Positions 1 through 8,114 of a stretch of 64,000 nt of DNA are shown here, in pieces. Source of the DNA: Poritiphilus sp965212595 (GTDB lineage: Bacteria; Bacteroidota; Bacteroidia; Flavobacteriales; Flavobacteriaceae); assembly GCA_965212595.1 (NCBI GenBank), contig CBDBVE010000024.1, forward strand, positions 301,734 to 365,733, written 5' to 3'. Both the position numbers and the translations under genes were made by a program. Each line of letters begins with the position of its first letter. Positions within the stretch are counted from its first letter, which is position 1. The notes beneath the pieces were generated by a model that was not told where the DNA came from, ran no database searches, and saw only the letters and a program-made list of their open reading frames with translations.

Positions 1-1
1 G

Positions 2-931
2 CTATTTATAATGAGTGACAGTCTCAGCATATACAATCCGCTCCAAATTAGGAAAATTTCAAGGCATCTAAAAAAATACAATTATGACATTGTACATGTT
101 CATCTCTTTCCGTCTTTTTATTGGACTGCCTTAGCCAAAAAATCTGCAGGTACAACCAAATTCGTCCATACAGAACACAATACCAACAATAGACGGATGA
201 ATAATGCTTTTTATGGTAAAGTAGATCGCCATATTTACAAACGTTATGACTGCCATATAGCTATTTCGAAGACTGTAAGGGAAAACCTGGAGAAGCATAT
301 TGACACAAATAGCAACACTATTGCCACCATCTATAATGGCATTGATCTGGAGGCCATTAACAAGGCAGAAGCCTATTCTAAAAAGGAATTAGGTTTGGAA
401 GAAAACGATCTGTTAATTCTGCAGGTTTCGGCCTTCAGACCTCAAAAAAATCAATCCACACTTATCGAATCATTGAGCAAACTTGACAAAAATGTTCATG
501 TTTTTTTTGCTGGCGATGGCGTGCTAAAGGAAAAATGTCAGGAACTCGCCAGAGATCTTGACCTAACAGACCGGGTACATTTTCTAGGAGTCAGAAACGA
601 CATCCCAAGACTTTTAAAAACTGCAGACATTGTGGTTCTCTCCTCGCATTATGAAGGGCTGTCATTATCTAGTGTCGAAGGCCTGGCTTCGGGGAAACCA
701 TTTGTGGCCTCAGATGTCCCCGGACTTACTGAAGTTGTAAAAAACGCAGGGATTCTTTTCCCTGACAATGATGCAACAGCACTGGCCAAAGCATTGGAAA
801 AGTTGATTAAAGACCCTGAGCACTACCAAGAAACGGTACAAAAATGCAGAGAGCGATCCAAGATGTATGATATGAAGATAATGGTATCGAGCTATTTGGA
901 TCTCTATATGAAATTGTTAAACAGATCGTAG
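2..931 (+). CDS. Glycosyltransferase family 4 (5' end outside window)
   Basis: A GT-B fold glycosyltransferase of family 4, expected to transfer a sugar from a nucleotide-sugar to a growing surface polysaccharide at the cytoplasmic face. The C-terminal half carries the family EX7E motif (E-GLSLSSV-E) followed by GKPFVASDVPG, and the N-terminal half has DIVHVHLFPS and HTEHN. GT4 enzymes are usually 360-390 residues. Only about 306 follow the first ATG at 11, and the frame is open back to base 2, so roughly the first 50-70 residues probably lie upstream of the window and the ATG at 11 is probably internal. It is 31 bases from the next glycosyltransferase and reads with it as one locus. Sugar specificity cannot be read from the sequence. 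Confidence 0.85.
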   Translation, partial: LFIMSDSLSIYNPLQIRKISRHLKKYNYDIVHVHLFPSFYWTALAKKSAGTTKFVHTEHNTNNRRMNNAFYGKVDRHIYKRYDCHIAISKTVRENLEKHIDTNSNTIATIYNGIDLEAINKAEAYSKKELGLEENDLLILQVSAFRPQKNQSTLIESLSKLDKNVHVFFAGDGVLKEKCQELARDLDLTDRVHFLGVRNDIPRLLKTADIVVLSSHYEGLSLSSVEGLASGKPFVASDVPGLTEVVKNAGILFPDNDATALAKALEKLIKDPEHYQETVQKCRERSKMYDMKIMVSSYLDLYMKLLNRS

Positions 932-962
932 TTATGATCTAGAAATTTCCTTAATTCAGTTA

Positions 963-2129
963 ATGAAGAAAAAGCTAATCCGTATTACGACAGTACCCTA
1001 TTCTCTGGGAAGCCTATTAAAAGGGCAGCTTAAGTATATGTCTAACGATTATGAGGTAATTGGGATTGCTTCTTCTGAACCAAAAGGAGATCTCGAGAGA
1101 GCGGCAGCATCACAAAATGCCAGGGGGATCCCTATTAAAATGACGCGTAAGATTACGCCGTTTCAAGATCTTAGGTCGCTAATAAGCTTATACCGGGTAT
1201 TGCGGCATGAAAAACCTTTTTTTGTACATACACATACGCCCAAGGCGGGTCTTATAGGAATGCTGGCGGCTTTTTTCGCCAGGGTTCCACACCGTTTACA
1301 CGACATTGCCGGGCTTCCTCTTCTGGAAGCAACCGGCCTTAAAAAAAAGATTCTGGTTTGGGTTGAGAAGTTAACCTATGCCTGTGCCACACGGGTGTAT
1401 CCCAATTCCAGGGGGATCCATAAAATAGTAGTTGAGAATAAGTTTGCAAGGCCTGAAAAGTTCAAGGTTTTAGACAAGATAAGTTCCAACGGTGTGGATA
1501 CCACCAGATTCAACAGGGAATTGTTTAAAGCAGAGGAACTTTCCCAGCTTAGGGCCTCACTGGGCATAGCATCTGACGATTTCGTCTGTATTTTTATAGG
1601 AAGGCTCGTAAAAGATAAGGGGATTAATGAGCTGGTAAGTGCATTTCAAAAGCTTTCCCAAAAACGAGCCAAACTAAAATTGCTTTTGGTTGGTATGTTT
1701 GAGAAGGACCTAGACCCTTTGCATCCATCCACCATGCAAGGCATTGAAAATAACCCTTCTATTATTTCGGCAGGCACTCAGGATGACGTAAGGCCTTATT
1801 TGGCTATCGCAGATTTATTGGTATTTCCCAGTTATCGGGAAGGTTTTCCTAATGTGCCATTGGAAGCCGGCGCAATGGGGCTGCCTTCTGTTGTAACGAA
1901 TATTAACGGATGTAATGAAATTGTCGAAGAAGGAGAAAATGGCCTCATTGTTCCTCCCAAAGATGAGGCTGCGCTTGCAAGCGCCGTAGAACGATGCTTA
2001 GACGATCCTGCCCTGTTAGAGAAGTTGTCTGGCAATGCGAGAGAATTGATCTCAAGCCGTTTCGAACAAAAAGGTATTTGGGTTGAAATTTTGAAAGAGT
2101 ATAGGGAACTGGAGGCGTCTTCGAGCTGA
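963..2129 (+). CDS. Glycosyltransferase family 4
   Basis: A complete GT4 enzyme of 388 residues. The N-terminal acceptor domain contains HTHTPKAGLIG, and the C-terminal nucleotide-sugar domain contains IGRLVKDKG, then SYREGFPNVPLEAGAMGLP with the EX7E pair. The TPKAG and HDIAGLPLLEATG segments recall GT4 enzymes of O-antigen and capsule loci that act early on polyprenyl-linked sugars. That fits its place directly upstream of the initiating sugar transferase, which it may follow in the pathway by adding the second sugar. The start ATG sits 31 bases after the preceding glycosyltransferase. Donor and acceptor are unknown. Confidence 0.87.
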   Translation: MKKKLIRITTVPYSLGSLLKGQLKYMSNDYEVIGIASSEPKGDLERAAASQNARGIPIKMTRKITPFQDLRSLISLYRVLRHEKPFFVHTHTPKAGLIGMLAAFFARVPHRLHDIAGLPLLEATGLKKKILVWVEKLTYACATRVYPNSRGIHKIVVENKFARPEKFKVLDKISSNGVDTTRFNRELFKAEELSQLRASLGIASDDFVCIFIGRLVKDKGINELVSAFQKLSQKRAKLKLLLVGMFEKDLDPLHPSTMQGIENNPSIISAGTQDDVRPYLAIADLLVFPSYREGFPNVPLEAGAMGLPSVVTNINGCNEIVEEGENGLIVPPKDEAALASAVERCLDDPALLEKLSGNARELISSRFEQKGIWVEILKEYRELEASSS

Positions 2130-2235
2130 ATTAAGAGGAAACTTTGACTTAATCAAATTTTCAGGCCTTTTGTCCATAAAATCAATAGCTTTCAAAAAAT
2201 ATAGGCTTATTTTGTAGTGTAAAGTGTAGGTAAAA

Positions 2236-2835
2236 ATGTACAAAACTGTAATAAAACGCTTGTTCGATATTTTGGTATCGCTTACGCTCTTGCTCTTCTT
2301 GAGTCCGGTTTTGATTTTGGTGACCATTTTACTGTATTTTTCTCAGGGAAGTGCTTTTTTTAGGCAATCCAGACCCGGAAAAGATGAAAAAGTTTTTAAA
2401 ATCACCAAGTTTAAATCAATGACCGACGAAAAAGGGCCAGATGGGAAACTCTTACCAGATGAACAGCGGCTGACCAAAGTTGGTAGCTTTGTTCGCAAGA
2501 CCTCACTTGACGAAATACCTCAGCTGATTAACGTGCTTCTTGGCGATATGAGTTTAATAGGTCCGAGACCTCTACTGGTTTCGTATCTTCCTTTATATAG
2601 CAAAGAACAAAAGAAACGGCATCTGGTTCGTCCGGGGATTACAGGTTGGGCCCAGGTAAATGGCCGTAATACCATTTCATGGCAAAAGAAACTGGAACTG
2701 GATGTTTGGTACGTAAACAATCTGAGTTTTAAAACAGATCTAAAGATCATTTTTTTAACCATAAAGAAAGTAATCGGTGCAGAGGGAATTTCCTCCGAAA
2801 CTCATGCCACCATGGAACCCTTTAAAGGAAACTAA
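2236..2835 (+). CDS. Initiating phosphoglycosyl transferase, PglC-like sugar transferase
   Basis: A small (199-residue) monotopic phosphoglycosyl transferase of the bacterial sugar transferase family. It would move a sugar-1-phosphate from a UDP-sugar onto undecaprenyl phosphate at the inner membrane. One hydrophobic re-entrant segment spans about residues 8-35. The soluble part shows the family motifs RQSRPGKDEKVFKITKFKSM, TSLDEIPQLINVL with the catalytic Asp-Glu pair, GDMSLIGPRPLL and RPGITGWAQVNGRN. The short form without extra N-terminal membrane helices matches PglC rather than WbaP or WcaJ. A 106-bp spacer precedes it. PglC-type enzymes often use diNAcBac or related amino sugars, which fits the PglD-like acyltransferase downstream, but the substrate is inferred. 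Confidence 0.9.
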   Translation: MYKTVIKRLFDILVSLTLLLFLSPVLILVTILLYFSQGSAFFRQSRPGKDEKVFKITKFKSMTDEKGPDGKLLPDEQRLTKVGSFVRKTSLDEIPQLINVLLGDMSLIGPRPLLVSYLPLYSKEQKKRHLVRPGITGWAQVNGRNTISWQKKLELDVWYVNNLSFKTDLKIIFLTIKKVIGAEGISSETHATMEPFKGN

Positions 2836-2845
2836 AAGTTAACGC

Positions 2846-3874
2846 ATGACTTTAAGCTTTGTTCTTCCCTGTTACAATATGGAAAAATACCTGTCTAGAT
2901 GCCTGGACAGTCTTCTGACGCAGGATGTAGATCGCGATATCTACGAGATCCTGGTAGTCAATGACGGCTCTAAAGACGGCACTTTAGACATCGCTAGATC
3001 TTACGAATCTAAGTATGACAATATTCGGGTTATCGACAAGCCAAACGGAGGTGTCGGAAGCGCAAGGAATAGAGGTTTGAGAGAAGCCAGGGGTAGGTAT
3101 CTGTATTTTTTTGATCCAGACGATTATATAGCCAAAAACGTTCTTGGTACCCTCTTGAGTTTAGCAGACAAATACGAGCCAGAATTATTGGCTTTCGAAC
3201 ATACCGCTCTAGACCAGAAAGATGCTCTGAAACCAGAGGCCAATAAGATTGACATTAACGGGCAATTCTCAGTACAAACCGGTCTTGAATTCATTGGGAG
3301 CCAGAATTATACGGGGGAAGCTTGGTGGTACCTGGTTAAAAAGTCGTTTTTAGAGGAACATGAAACTACCTTTATGGAAGACCGTTTAATGGAAGACGTG
3401 ATCTTCACCTTTGAGAACTTGCTATATACCAAGAAAATGCTTTACGTACCATTAGATGTGTATCGTTATATCACGGTTCCTAATTCAATCAGGACAAGCA
3501 AAGAACCTTCTCATTTCAGAAAGTTTGTATACGATTGTGAAAAAGCGGTTTATACAGAAGGGGCACTAATTGAAAAATATGTTGATGCCGAGAAACAATC
3601 CGAGACCTACAAACGCCTAAAATCAAAGCAGCAGGCCGTGGTTTTGTTTTTGTTGCTTCGTCTTATTCGATCTGATATTCCCTTTAGCTATGTTGGACCC
3701 ATGCTAAAAGGGTTTAATAAAATTGGAGCCTATCCATTAAATTACCTGTTAGGGGAAGACTTTGGCGGGTTGGTGTACAATGCCTTGACAATAATCGTAA
3801 ATCATAAAATATTCTTATACCCCTTTATGTATGGTCTAAGGGCTTTCTATCGCGTTCTAGACTTCTTTAAGTAA
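2846..3874 (+). CDS. Glycosyltransferase family 2
   Basis: A GT-A fold glycosyltransferase of 342 residues. The N-terminus has the canonical SFVLPCYNMEKYLSRCLDSL segment, the VNDGSKDGT nucleotide-binding loop, GGVGSARNRGL and a metal-binding FFDPDDY (DXD-type) motif near residue 92. The C-terminal roughly 130 residues are helical with hydrophobic stretches and resemble the membrane-associated tails of polysaccharide GT2 enzymes. It starts 10 bases after the sugar transferase, so the two are co-transcribed. It is expected to add a sugar to the polyprenyl-linked oligosaccharide; donor and linkage are unknown. Confidence 0.87.
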   Translation: MTLSFVLPCYNMEKYLSRCLDSLLTQDVDRDIYEILVVNDGSKDGTLDIARSYESKYDNIRVIDKPNGGVGSARNRGLREARGRYLYFFDPDDYIAKNVLGTLLSLADKYEPELLAFEHTALDQKDALKPEANKIDINGQFSVQTGLEFIGSQNYTGEAWWYLVKKSFLEEHETTFMEDRLMEDVIFTFENLLYTKKMLYVPLDVYRYITVPNSIRTSKEPSHFRKFVYDCEKAVYTEGALIEKYVDAEKQSETYKRLKSKQQAVVLFLLLRLIRSDIPFSYVGPMLKGFNKIGAYPLNYLLGEDFGGLVYNALTIIVNHKIFLYPFMYGLRAFYRVLDFFK

Positions 3875-3986
3875 TAAATATACATTAGTATTGTTTCCCG
3901 TAAGACCTTACTTGACAATTCAACTTTTAATAACGTACTTTGCCGACGCTATCTTTACATGAAAATCACCAAACCAGATACGCACT
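3875..3986 (+). promoter_or_regulatory. Intergenic spacer with possible internal promoter
   Basis: This 112-bp AT-rich gap separates the glycosyltransferase block from the acyl cassette. It holds TTGACA at 3912-3917 followed 21 bases later by TACTTTG (3936-3942), and also TATCTTTA at 3950-3957. Both resemble the flavobacterial -33/-7 elements (TTG and TAnnTTTG), each imperfectly. An internal promoter is plausible but not firm. Confidence 0.3.
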
Positions 3987-4628
3987 ATGAAAACTGATCA
4001 ACCAAGACTATTTGTGGTAGGCTGCGGTGGCTATGGAAGGGAGATCATAGGCTATTTAGAGGCAATACCATTAGAAGAAAGAGATTTTGATCTCCAGGGG
4101 TTTATAGATGATGACCCCAACGCCTTAGAAGGCAGAAATTCAAACTATAGCATACAGGGTTCCATTGAGGGCTTTGCTTTTAAGGCTGAAGACCTTGTAA
4201 TCATTGCCATTGCTAATATTGAAACTAAAATCCTAATTTATGAGAAACTAAAAAATAAGGTAGGGTTTTATTCGTTTATATCCGAGGATGCATTGATAGG
4301 TCCTAATGTCGTTATTGGCAAGGGCGTTGTGATCTGTCCCGGAGTAAAATTAGGAGATGGTCTAAAGATGGGAGATTTGGTATCTGTAAATGTGAACAGT
4401 GTTTTAGGCCATGACGCACATATTGGAGATTTCTGTTCCATTATGCCAAGTGTAGATGTCGGCGGAGGAGCAGAAATAGGGAATAGGGTTTTTATTGCAA
4501 CCAAAGCAGTGGTATCCCCTTTGATCGAGATATGTGAAGATTCTTATCTGGGCGTAGGCTCCATAAATATTAAGAATACTACAGAGCCTGGCACGTATTT
4601 TGGTAATCCGGCTCGTAGAATGCGTTAA
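3987..4628 (+). CDS. NeuD/PglD-like sugar O/N-acyltransferase (left-handed beta-helix)
   Basis: A 213-residue acetyltransferase-type protein of the NeuD/PglD family. The N-terminal Rossmann-like sugar-nucleotide domain begins LFVVGCGGYGREIIGYL. From about residue 95 hexapeptide repeats form a left-handed beta-helix (IGPNVVIGKGVVICPGVKLG and following), with the likely catalytic His in VLGHDAHIGD. Family members acetylate amino sugars or sialic acids using acetyl-CoA. In this locus an acyl carrier protein and acyl-activating enzymes follow immediately, so an acyl-ACP donor and a longer acyl group are possible. That is an inference from context. The ACP gene follows after 28 bases. Confidence 0.82.
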   Translation: MKTDQPRLFVVGCGGYGREIIGYLEAIPLEERDFDLQGFIDDDPNALEGRNSNYSIQGSIEGFAFKAEDLVIIAIANIETKILIYEKLKNKVGFYSFISEDALIGPNVVIGKGVVICPGVKLGDGLKMGDLVSVNVNSVLGHDAHIGDFCSIMPSVDVGGGAEIGNRVFIATKAVVSPLIEICEDSYLGVGSINIKNTTEPGTYFGNPARRMR

Positions 4629-4656
4629 GCATTAATAGAAATAATAATAGAATATA

Positions 4657-4902
4657 ATGAATACAGAAAATACAGAAAAACTAGTGACAGCCTTCAGCAC
4701 GGCTTTAGAAATAGATGCGGCAGTCGTAAAAGACGAACTAAAATATCAAGGCATCCCGGAATGGGATTCAATGTCACATATGTTCCTGATAAGTGAGCTC
4801 GAAGAGGCTTTCGATGTAGAAATTGACACTGATGACGTTATTGATATGAGCAGTGTTGCAAAAGCGAAGGAGATTCTTGGAAAACACGATATAAGCTTCT
4901 AG
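4657..4902 (+). CDS. Acyl carrier protein
   Basis: An 81-residue acidic acyl carrier protein. The phosphopantetheine attachment serine is Ser38 in EWDSMSHM, a DSM version of the usual DSL motif, and helix II/III residues such as ELEEAFDVEIDTDDVIDM are typical. It is clearly not the housekeeping fatty-acid ACP by context: it opens a packed cassette of acyl-handling enzymes, with the SDR starting 4 bases after its stop. It probably carries the acyl group that is made or modified by the next four gene products and finally attached to the surface glycan. Confidence 0.9.
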   Translation: MNTENTEKLVTAFSTALEIDAAVVKDELKYQGIPEWDSMSHMFLISELEEAFDVEIDTDDVIDMSSVAKAKEILGKHDISF

Positions 4903-4906
4903 TTTA

Positions 4907-5647
4907 ATGTTATTAGAAAATAAAACGGCAATAATCACAGGGGGTTCCAAGGGGATTGGGAAAGCAGTGGCCACTTTGTTTGCAGAACAGGGGGCCAATC
5001 TTTTTTTGATATCAAGAGATGAAAATGCCCTGGCTTCGTTGCAGAAAGAACTTCAGACGCCAAATAATCAGATCTCATATTTCGCTACGGATATTACAGA
5101 TCAGGACAGTATGAAGCAAGTCTTCTCAGAGATACGAAGTACCAAACTGCCCATAGATATCTTGGTAAATAACGCCGGGGTTATGGAAGATGCTGTTTTG
5201 CAAATGGTTACCCCTGCTTTGGTAGAAAAAATATATCAAACCAATGTATTCGGGCTTATTGATGCCTCTAAGCGTGCTTCTAAGCTCATGCTAAGAAAAA
5301 GACAGGGCAGCATTATTAACCTGACATCGATCATTGGTACGCATGGAAACCTGGGCCAAACCATTTATGGATCAAGTAAATCTGCGGTCATCGGTTTTAC
5401 AAAATCGCTTAGCAAAGAGCTTGCAGGCTTCAATATCAGGGTCAATGCAGTAGCTCCAGGTTTTATTGATACCGATATGACCAAAGGTATGGATGAGAAA
5501 TTCTATACGAAGAATATGGAAGCTATTGGGATGGGCCGCATTGGAAAACCAGAAGATGTGGCCAGGGTTATCTTGTTTTTGGCTTCTGACCTCTCTGGCT
5601 ACGTTACTGGTCAGGTTATCGGGGTAGACGGCGGTATGATAATCTAG
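4907..5647 (+). CDS. SDR oxidoreductase, 3-oxoacyl-ACP reductase (FabG)-like
   Basis: A classical short-chain dehydrogenase of 246 residues. The NAD(P)-binding TGGSKGIGKAVA lies at the N-terminus, the NNAG motif in the middle, and the catalytic Ser-Tyr-Lys set appears as LTSIIG followed by YGSSK. The C-terminal DLSGYVTGQVIGVDGG is typical of FabG. FabG reduces 3-ketoacyl-ACP to 3-hydroxyacyl-ACP. Next to a dedicated ACP this suggests a 3-hydroxyacyl group for glycan decoration, although the related class of sugar or alcohol dehydrogenases cannot be excluded. It is 4 bases from the ACP gene and 6 from the acyl ligase. Confidence 0.87.
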   Translation: MLLENKTAIITGGSKGIGKAVATLFAEQGANLFLISRDENALASLQKELQTPNNQISYFATDITDQDSMKQVFSEIRSTKLPIDILVNNAGVMEDAVLQMVTPALVEKIYQTNVFGLIDASKRASKLMLRKRQGSIINLTSIIGTHGNLGQTIYGSSKSAVIGFTKSLSKELAGFNIRVNAVAPGFIDTDMTKGMDEKFYTKNMEAIGMGRIGKPEDVARVILFLASDLSGYVTGQVIGVDGGMII

Positions 5648-5653
5648 TAACCT

Positions 5654-7049
5654 ATGGGTTTGATAGCGTACTTTTCTAAAAACAAACATCTCTCCTTTCT
5701 CAACGCCAAAACAGCGGAAAGGTATTCTCTTGATGATATGCTTCACAATCTTCCGGGGGCAGATCAAACCGAGTCTAAAAAACTGGTGTTTCTCTATTTA
5801 GATGATTCTTTGTTATCAATTTCCATTTATCTTAGTTTTCTGAATTCGTCCCATACCCTTGCCTTATTGAATACGGTTTTAGGTGCAGATTTCAAGGAAA
5901 AACTGGAAAATATCTACAAACCTACACTGGTGGTGGACAAAGAGCGGACGGCAATAGAGGGTATGTCTATTAACAGCGTTCAAACCAAGCTCGGAACATA
6001 TGCGATTTTTAAGCGTGGTGATTCCGATAATACCAGGCTTCACCAAAATTGTAAGGTACTTTTATCAACTTCGGGATCTACAGGTTCTCCAAAGTTTGTA
6101 AAACTGTCTGAAGAAAATTTGTTGCAAAATGCACTGAGTATTGCAGATTATTTGCCCATTAATAAAGATGATGTCAGCCCTATTAATTTGCCAATCTATT
6201 ACTCCTACGGTCTTTCCGTACTACATTCTAACGCGATAGCGGGCGGTACAATTGTTTGTGACTTGGGTGATATTATACAGAGGGCTTTCTGGAGTGATTG
6301 TGAGAAATACGGATTTACGTCCATTGCTGGGGTTCCTTTCATCTATGAAATGCTGGATAGGATTGGATTTCGAAAAAAATCGCATCCCTCATTAAAATAT
6401 ATGAGTCAGGCTGGGGGCAATCTAAACCTAAAGACCAAAGAGAAATTTGCAGATTACTGCGAGGACAATGGCATTGACTTGTATATTATGTATGGCCAAA
6501 CTGAAGCCACAGCCAGGATTTCTTATGTTCCTCCAAAAATGCTACGAGACAAAATGAGTTCCATCGGCATTCCAATTAAAAATGGGACACTTCAATTAGA
6601 TCCCGAAAATGATGAACTGCTTTACGCCGGTCCGAACGTATTTGGCGGCTATGCAAATGAAGCGAATGACCTCTTAGAATGGGATCCTGAACAACATTTG
6701 AGGACAGGAGATTTGGCCAGAAAAGATGAGGATGGCTACTTTTTCATAACCGGCCGTATGAAACGTTTTGTAAAACTCTATGGAAACCGGATCAATCTTG
6801 ATGAATTAGAGCGTTATTTAAAAAATACTTTAGAGAATACTTCGTTAGCTACAAATGGGATAGCAGACAAGATTTTGCTAATTTCCTATGCGGATACCGA
6901 CCTGGATGAGGCTGGGGTTAAGAAAGAGATTTTCGAAAAAATTTAAAATACACCCCAGCAGTATTAAGTTTCAAGAAATAGACGAAATGCCGCTCACCAG
7001 CAACGGTAAGGTAAATTATAAAAAGCTTCTGGAAACTTATGGAGTTTAA
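5654..7049 (+). CDS. AMP-dependent acyl ligase (frameshifted near the 3' end)
   Basis: An ANL-superfamily adenylating enzyme that would activate a carboxylic acid with ATP, probably loading it onto the neighbouring ACP or CoA. The P-loop-like motif STSGSTGSPKFVKLS, the YGQTEA motif and RTGDLARKDEDGY are present. The original frame stops at 6944-6946. The missing end of the family, with the lysine-bearing motif PLTSNGKVNYKKLLE, continues in the +1 frame to a stop at 7047-7049. The switch coincides with an A6 run at 6936-6941 followed by TTT. Removing one base gives a protein of about 465 residues that ends normally. Either a one-base sequencing insertion or a true frameshift that removes the catalytic lysine is possible; I favour the first. 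The repaired end overlaps the LuxE-like gene by 11 bases. Confidence 0.85.
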
Positions 7050-8112
7050 TGAATACATAGAACTAGAACAGTTTTCGCTAGATAAGCAGGCCAGAAATGA
7101 TTTGTTTCTGCCGCTCTTAAACAATATACATCAGCATCATCTTAAGCAGTCTGCTGAATATCAATCTATTGCGGATAGTTATTTTAAAGAATCTGATGCC
7201 GTTCAGGCTATTGACGATGTTCCGTTTTTACCCGTAAGCATTTTTAAAGATCGTCTGCTGCAGAGTGTTTCGGAAGAAAATGTTTTAAAGGTTTTGACAT
7301 CTAGTGGCACCACTTCATCTGTACCCAGTAGAATTGTATTGGACAAGGAGACTGCAGCCTTGCAAACTTTGACCCTGACTAAAATCATGAATCACGTGCT
7401 CGGCAAACAACGACTGCCGATGATCATTGTTGATTCTAAATCTGTATTAAAGAATAAAAAGAGTTTTTCTGCCCGTGGCGCGGGTATTTTAGGGCTTTCC
7501 GTATTTGGAAAAGCACACTTGTACTGTCTTGACGAGAATTTTGAGCTCATCAAAGAAGCCTTAAGGGAGTTTGCCTCTAAATACAATGGAGAGCGCATAC
7601 TGATCTTCGGGTTTACTTTTATGGTATGGCAATTTCTGGCTGAGGCCGACTTAGATTTTGAACTGGATCTAAGCAATGCCACCTTAATCCATAGCGGAGG
7701 ATGGAAAAAACTGATTTCCATCGCGGTAGACAATGATGCATTTAAAGCGAGGTTAGGAGAAAAATTCGGAATTAAAAAAGAAAACATTTATAATTTCTAT
7801 GGGATGGTAGAACAGGTTGGATCTGTCTTTCTTGAAAATTCTGACGGCTACCTGCATTGCCCCAACTTTTCGGATGTCATCATAAGGAATCCCAAGGATT
7901 TTTCGGTACAACCACATGGAGAAGAGGGCCTTATTCAAGTAGTTAGCCTACTGCCAAAAAGTTATCCCGGGCATTCCATACTGACCGAGGATATTGGTGT
8001 TGTGATGGGCGAAGATGATGCCTCAAACGGCTGGAAAGGAAAGTATTTTAAAATATTAGGAAGAGCTAAAAAAGCCGAAATAAGAGGCTGTAGCGACACT
8101 TTTAAAGTTTAA
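7039..8112 (+). CDS. LuxE/PaaK-like acyl-protein synthetase
   Basis: A 357-residue member of the LuxE family of acyl-activating enzymes. In bioluminescence LuxE adenylates a fatty acid and passes the acyl group to the LuxC reductase. Here VLTSSGTTSSVPSRIVLD is the adenylate-type glycine/serine loop, followed by FGFTFMVWQFL, LIHSGGWKK and NFYGMVEQVGSVF, all family hallmarks. A cysteine sits close to the C-terminus (RGCSDTFKV); in Vibrio LuxE the acyl-accepting cysteine is likewise near the C-terminus. No luciferase genes are present. It starts inside the end of the repaired acyl ligase and is 2 bases from the LuxC-like gene, so translation is probably coupled. Confidence 0.85.
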   Translation: MEFNEYIELEQFSLDKQARNDLFLPLLNNIHQHHLKQSAEYQSIADSYFKESDAVQAIDDVPFLPVSIFKDRLLQSVSEENVLKVLTSSGTTSSVPSRIVLDKETAALQTLTLTKIMNHVLGKQRLPMIIVDSKSVLKNKKSFSARGAGILGLSVFGKAHLYCLDENFELIKEALREFASKYNGERILIFGFTFMVWQFLAEADLDFELDLSNATLIHSGGWKKLISIAVDNDAFKARLGEKFGIKKENIYNFYGMVEQVGSVFLENSDGYLHCPNFSDVIIRNPKDFSVQPHGEEGLIQVVSLLPKSYPGHSILTEDIGVVMGEDDASNGWKGKYFKILGRAKKAEIRGCSDTFKV

Positions 8113-8114
8113 CA

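Noticed and set aside
6936..6946. Programmed ribosomal frameshift at AAAAAATTT
   Set aside because: The change needed is +1 rather than the usual -1 at such a site. Similar one-base breaks elsewhere in the window make sequence error simpler.
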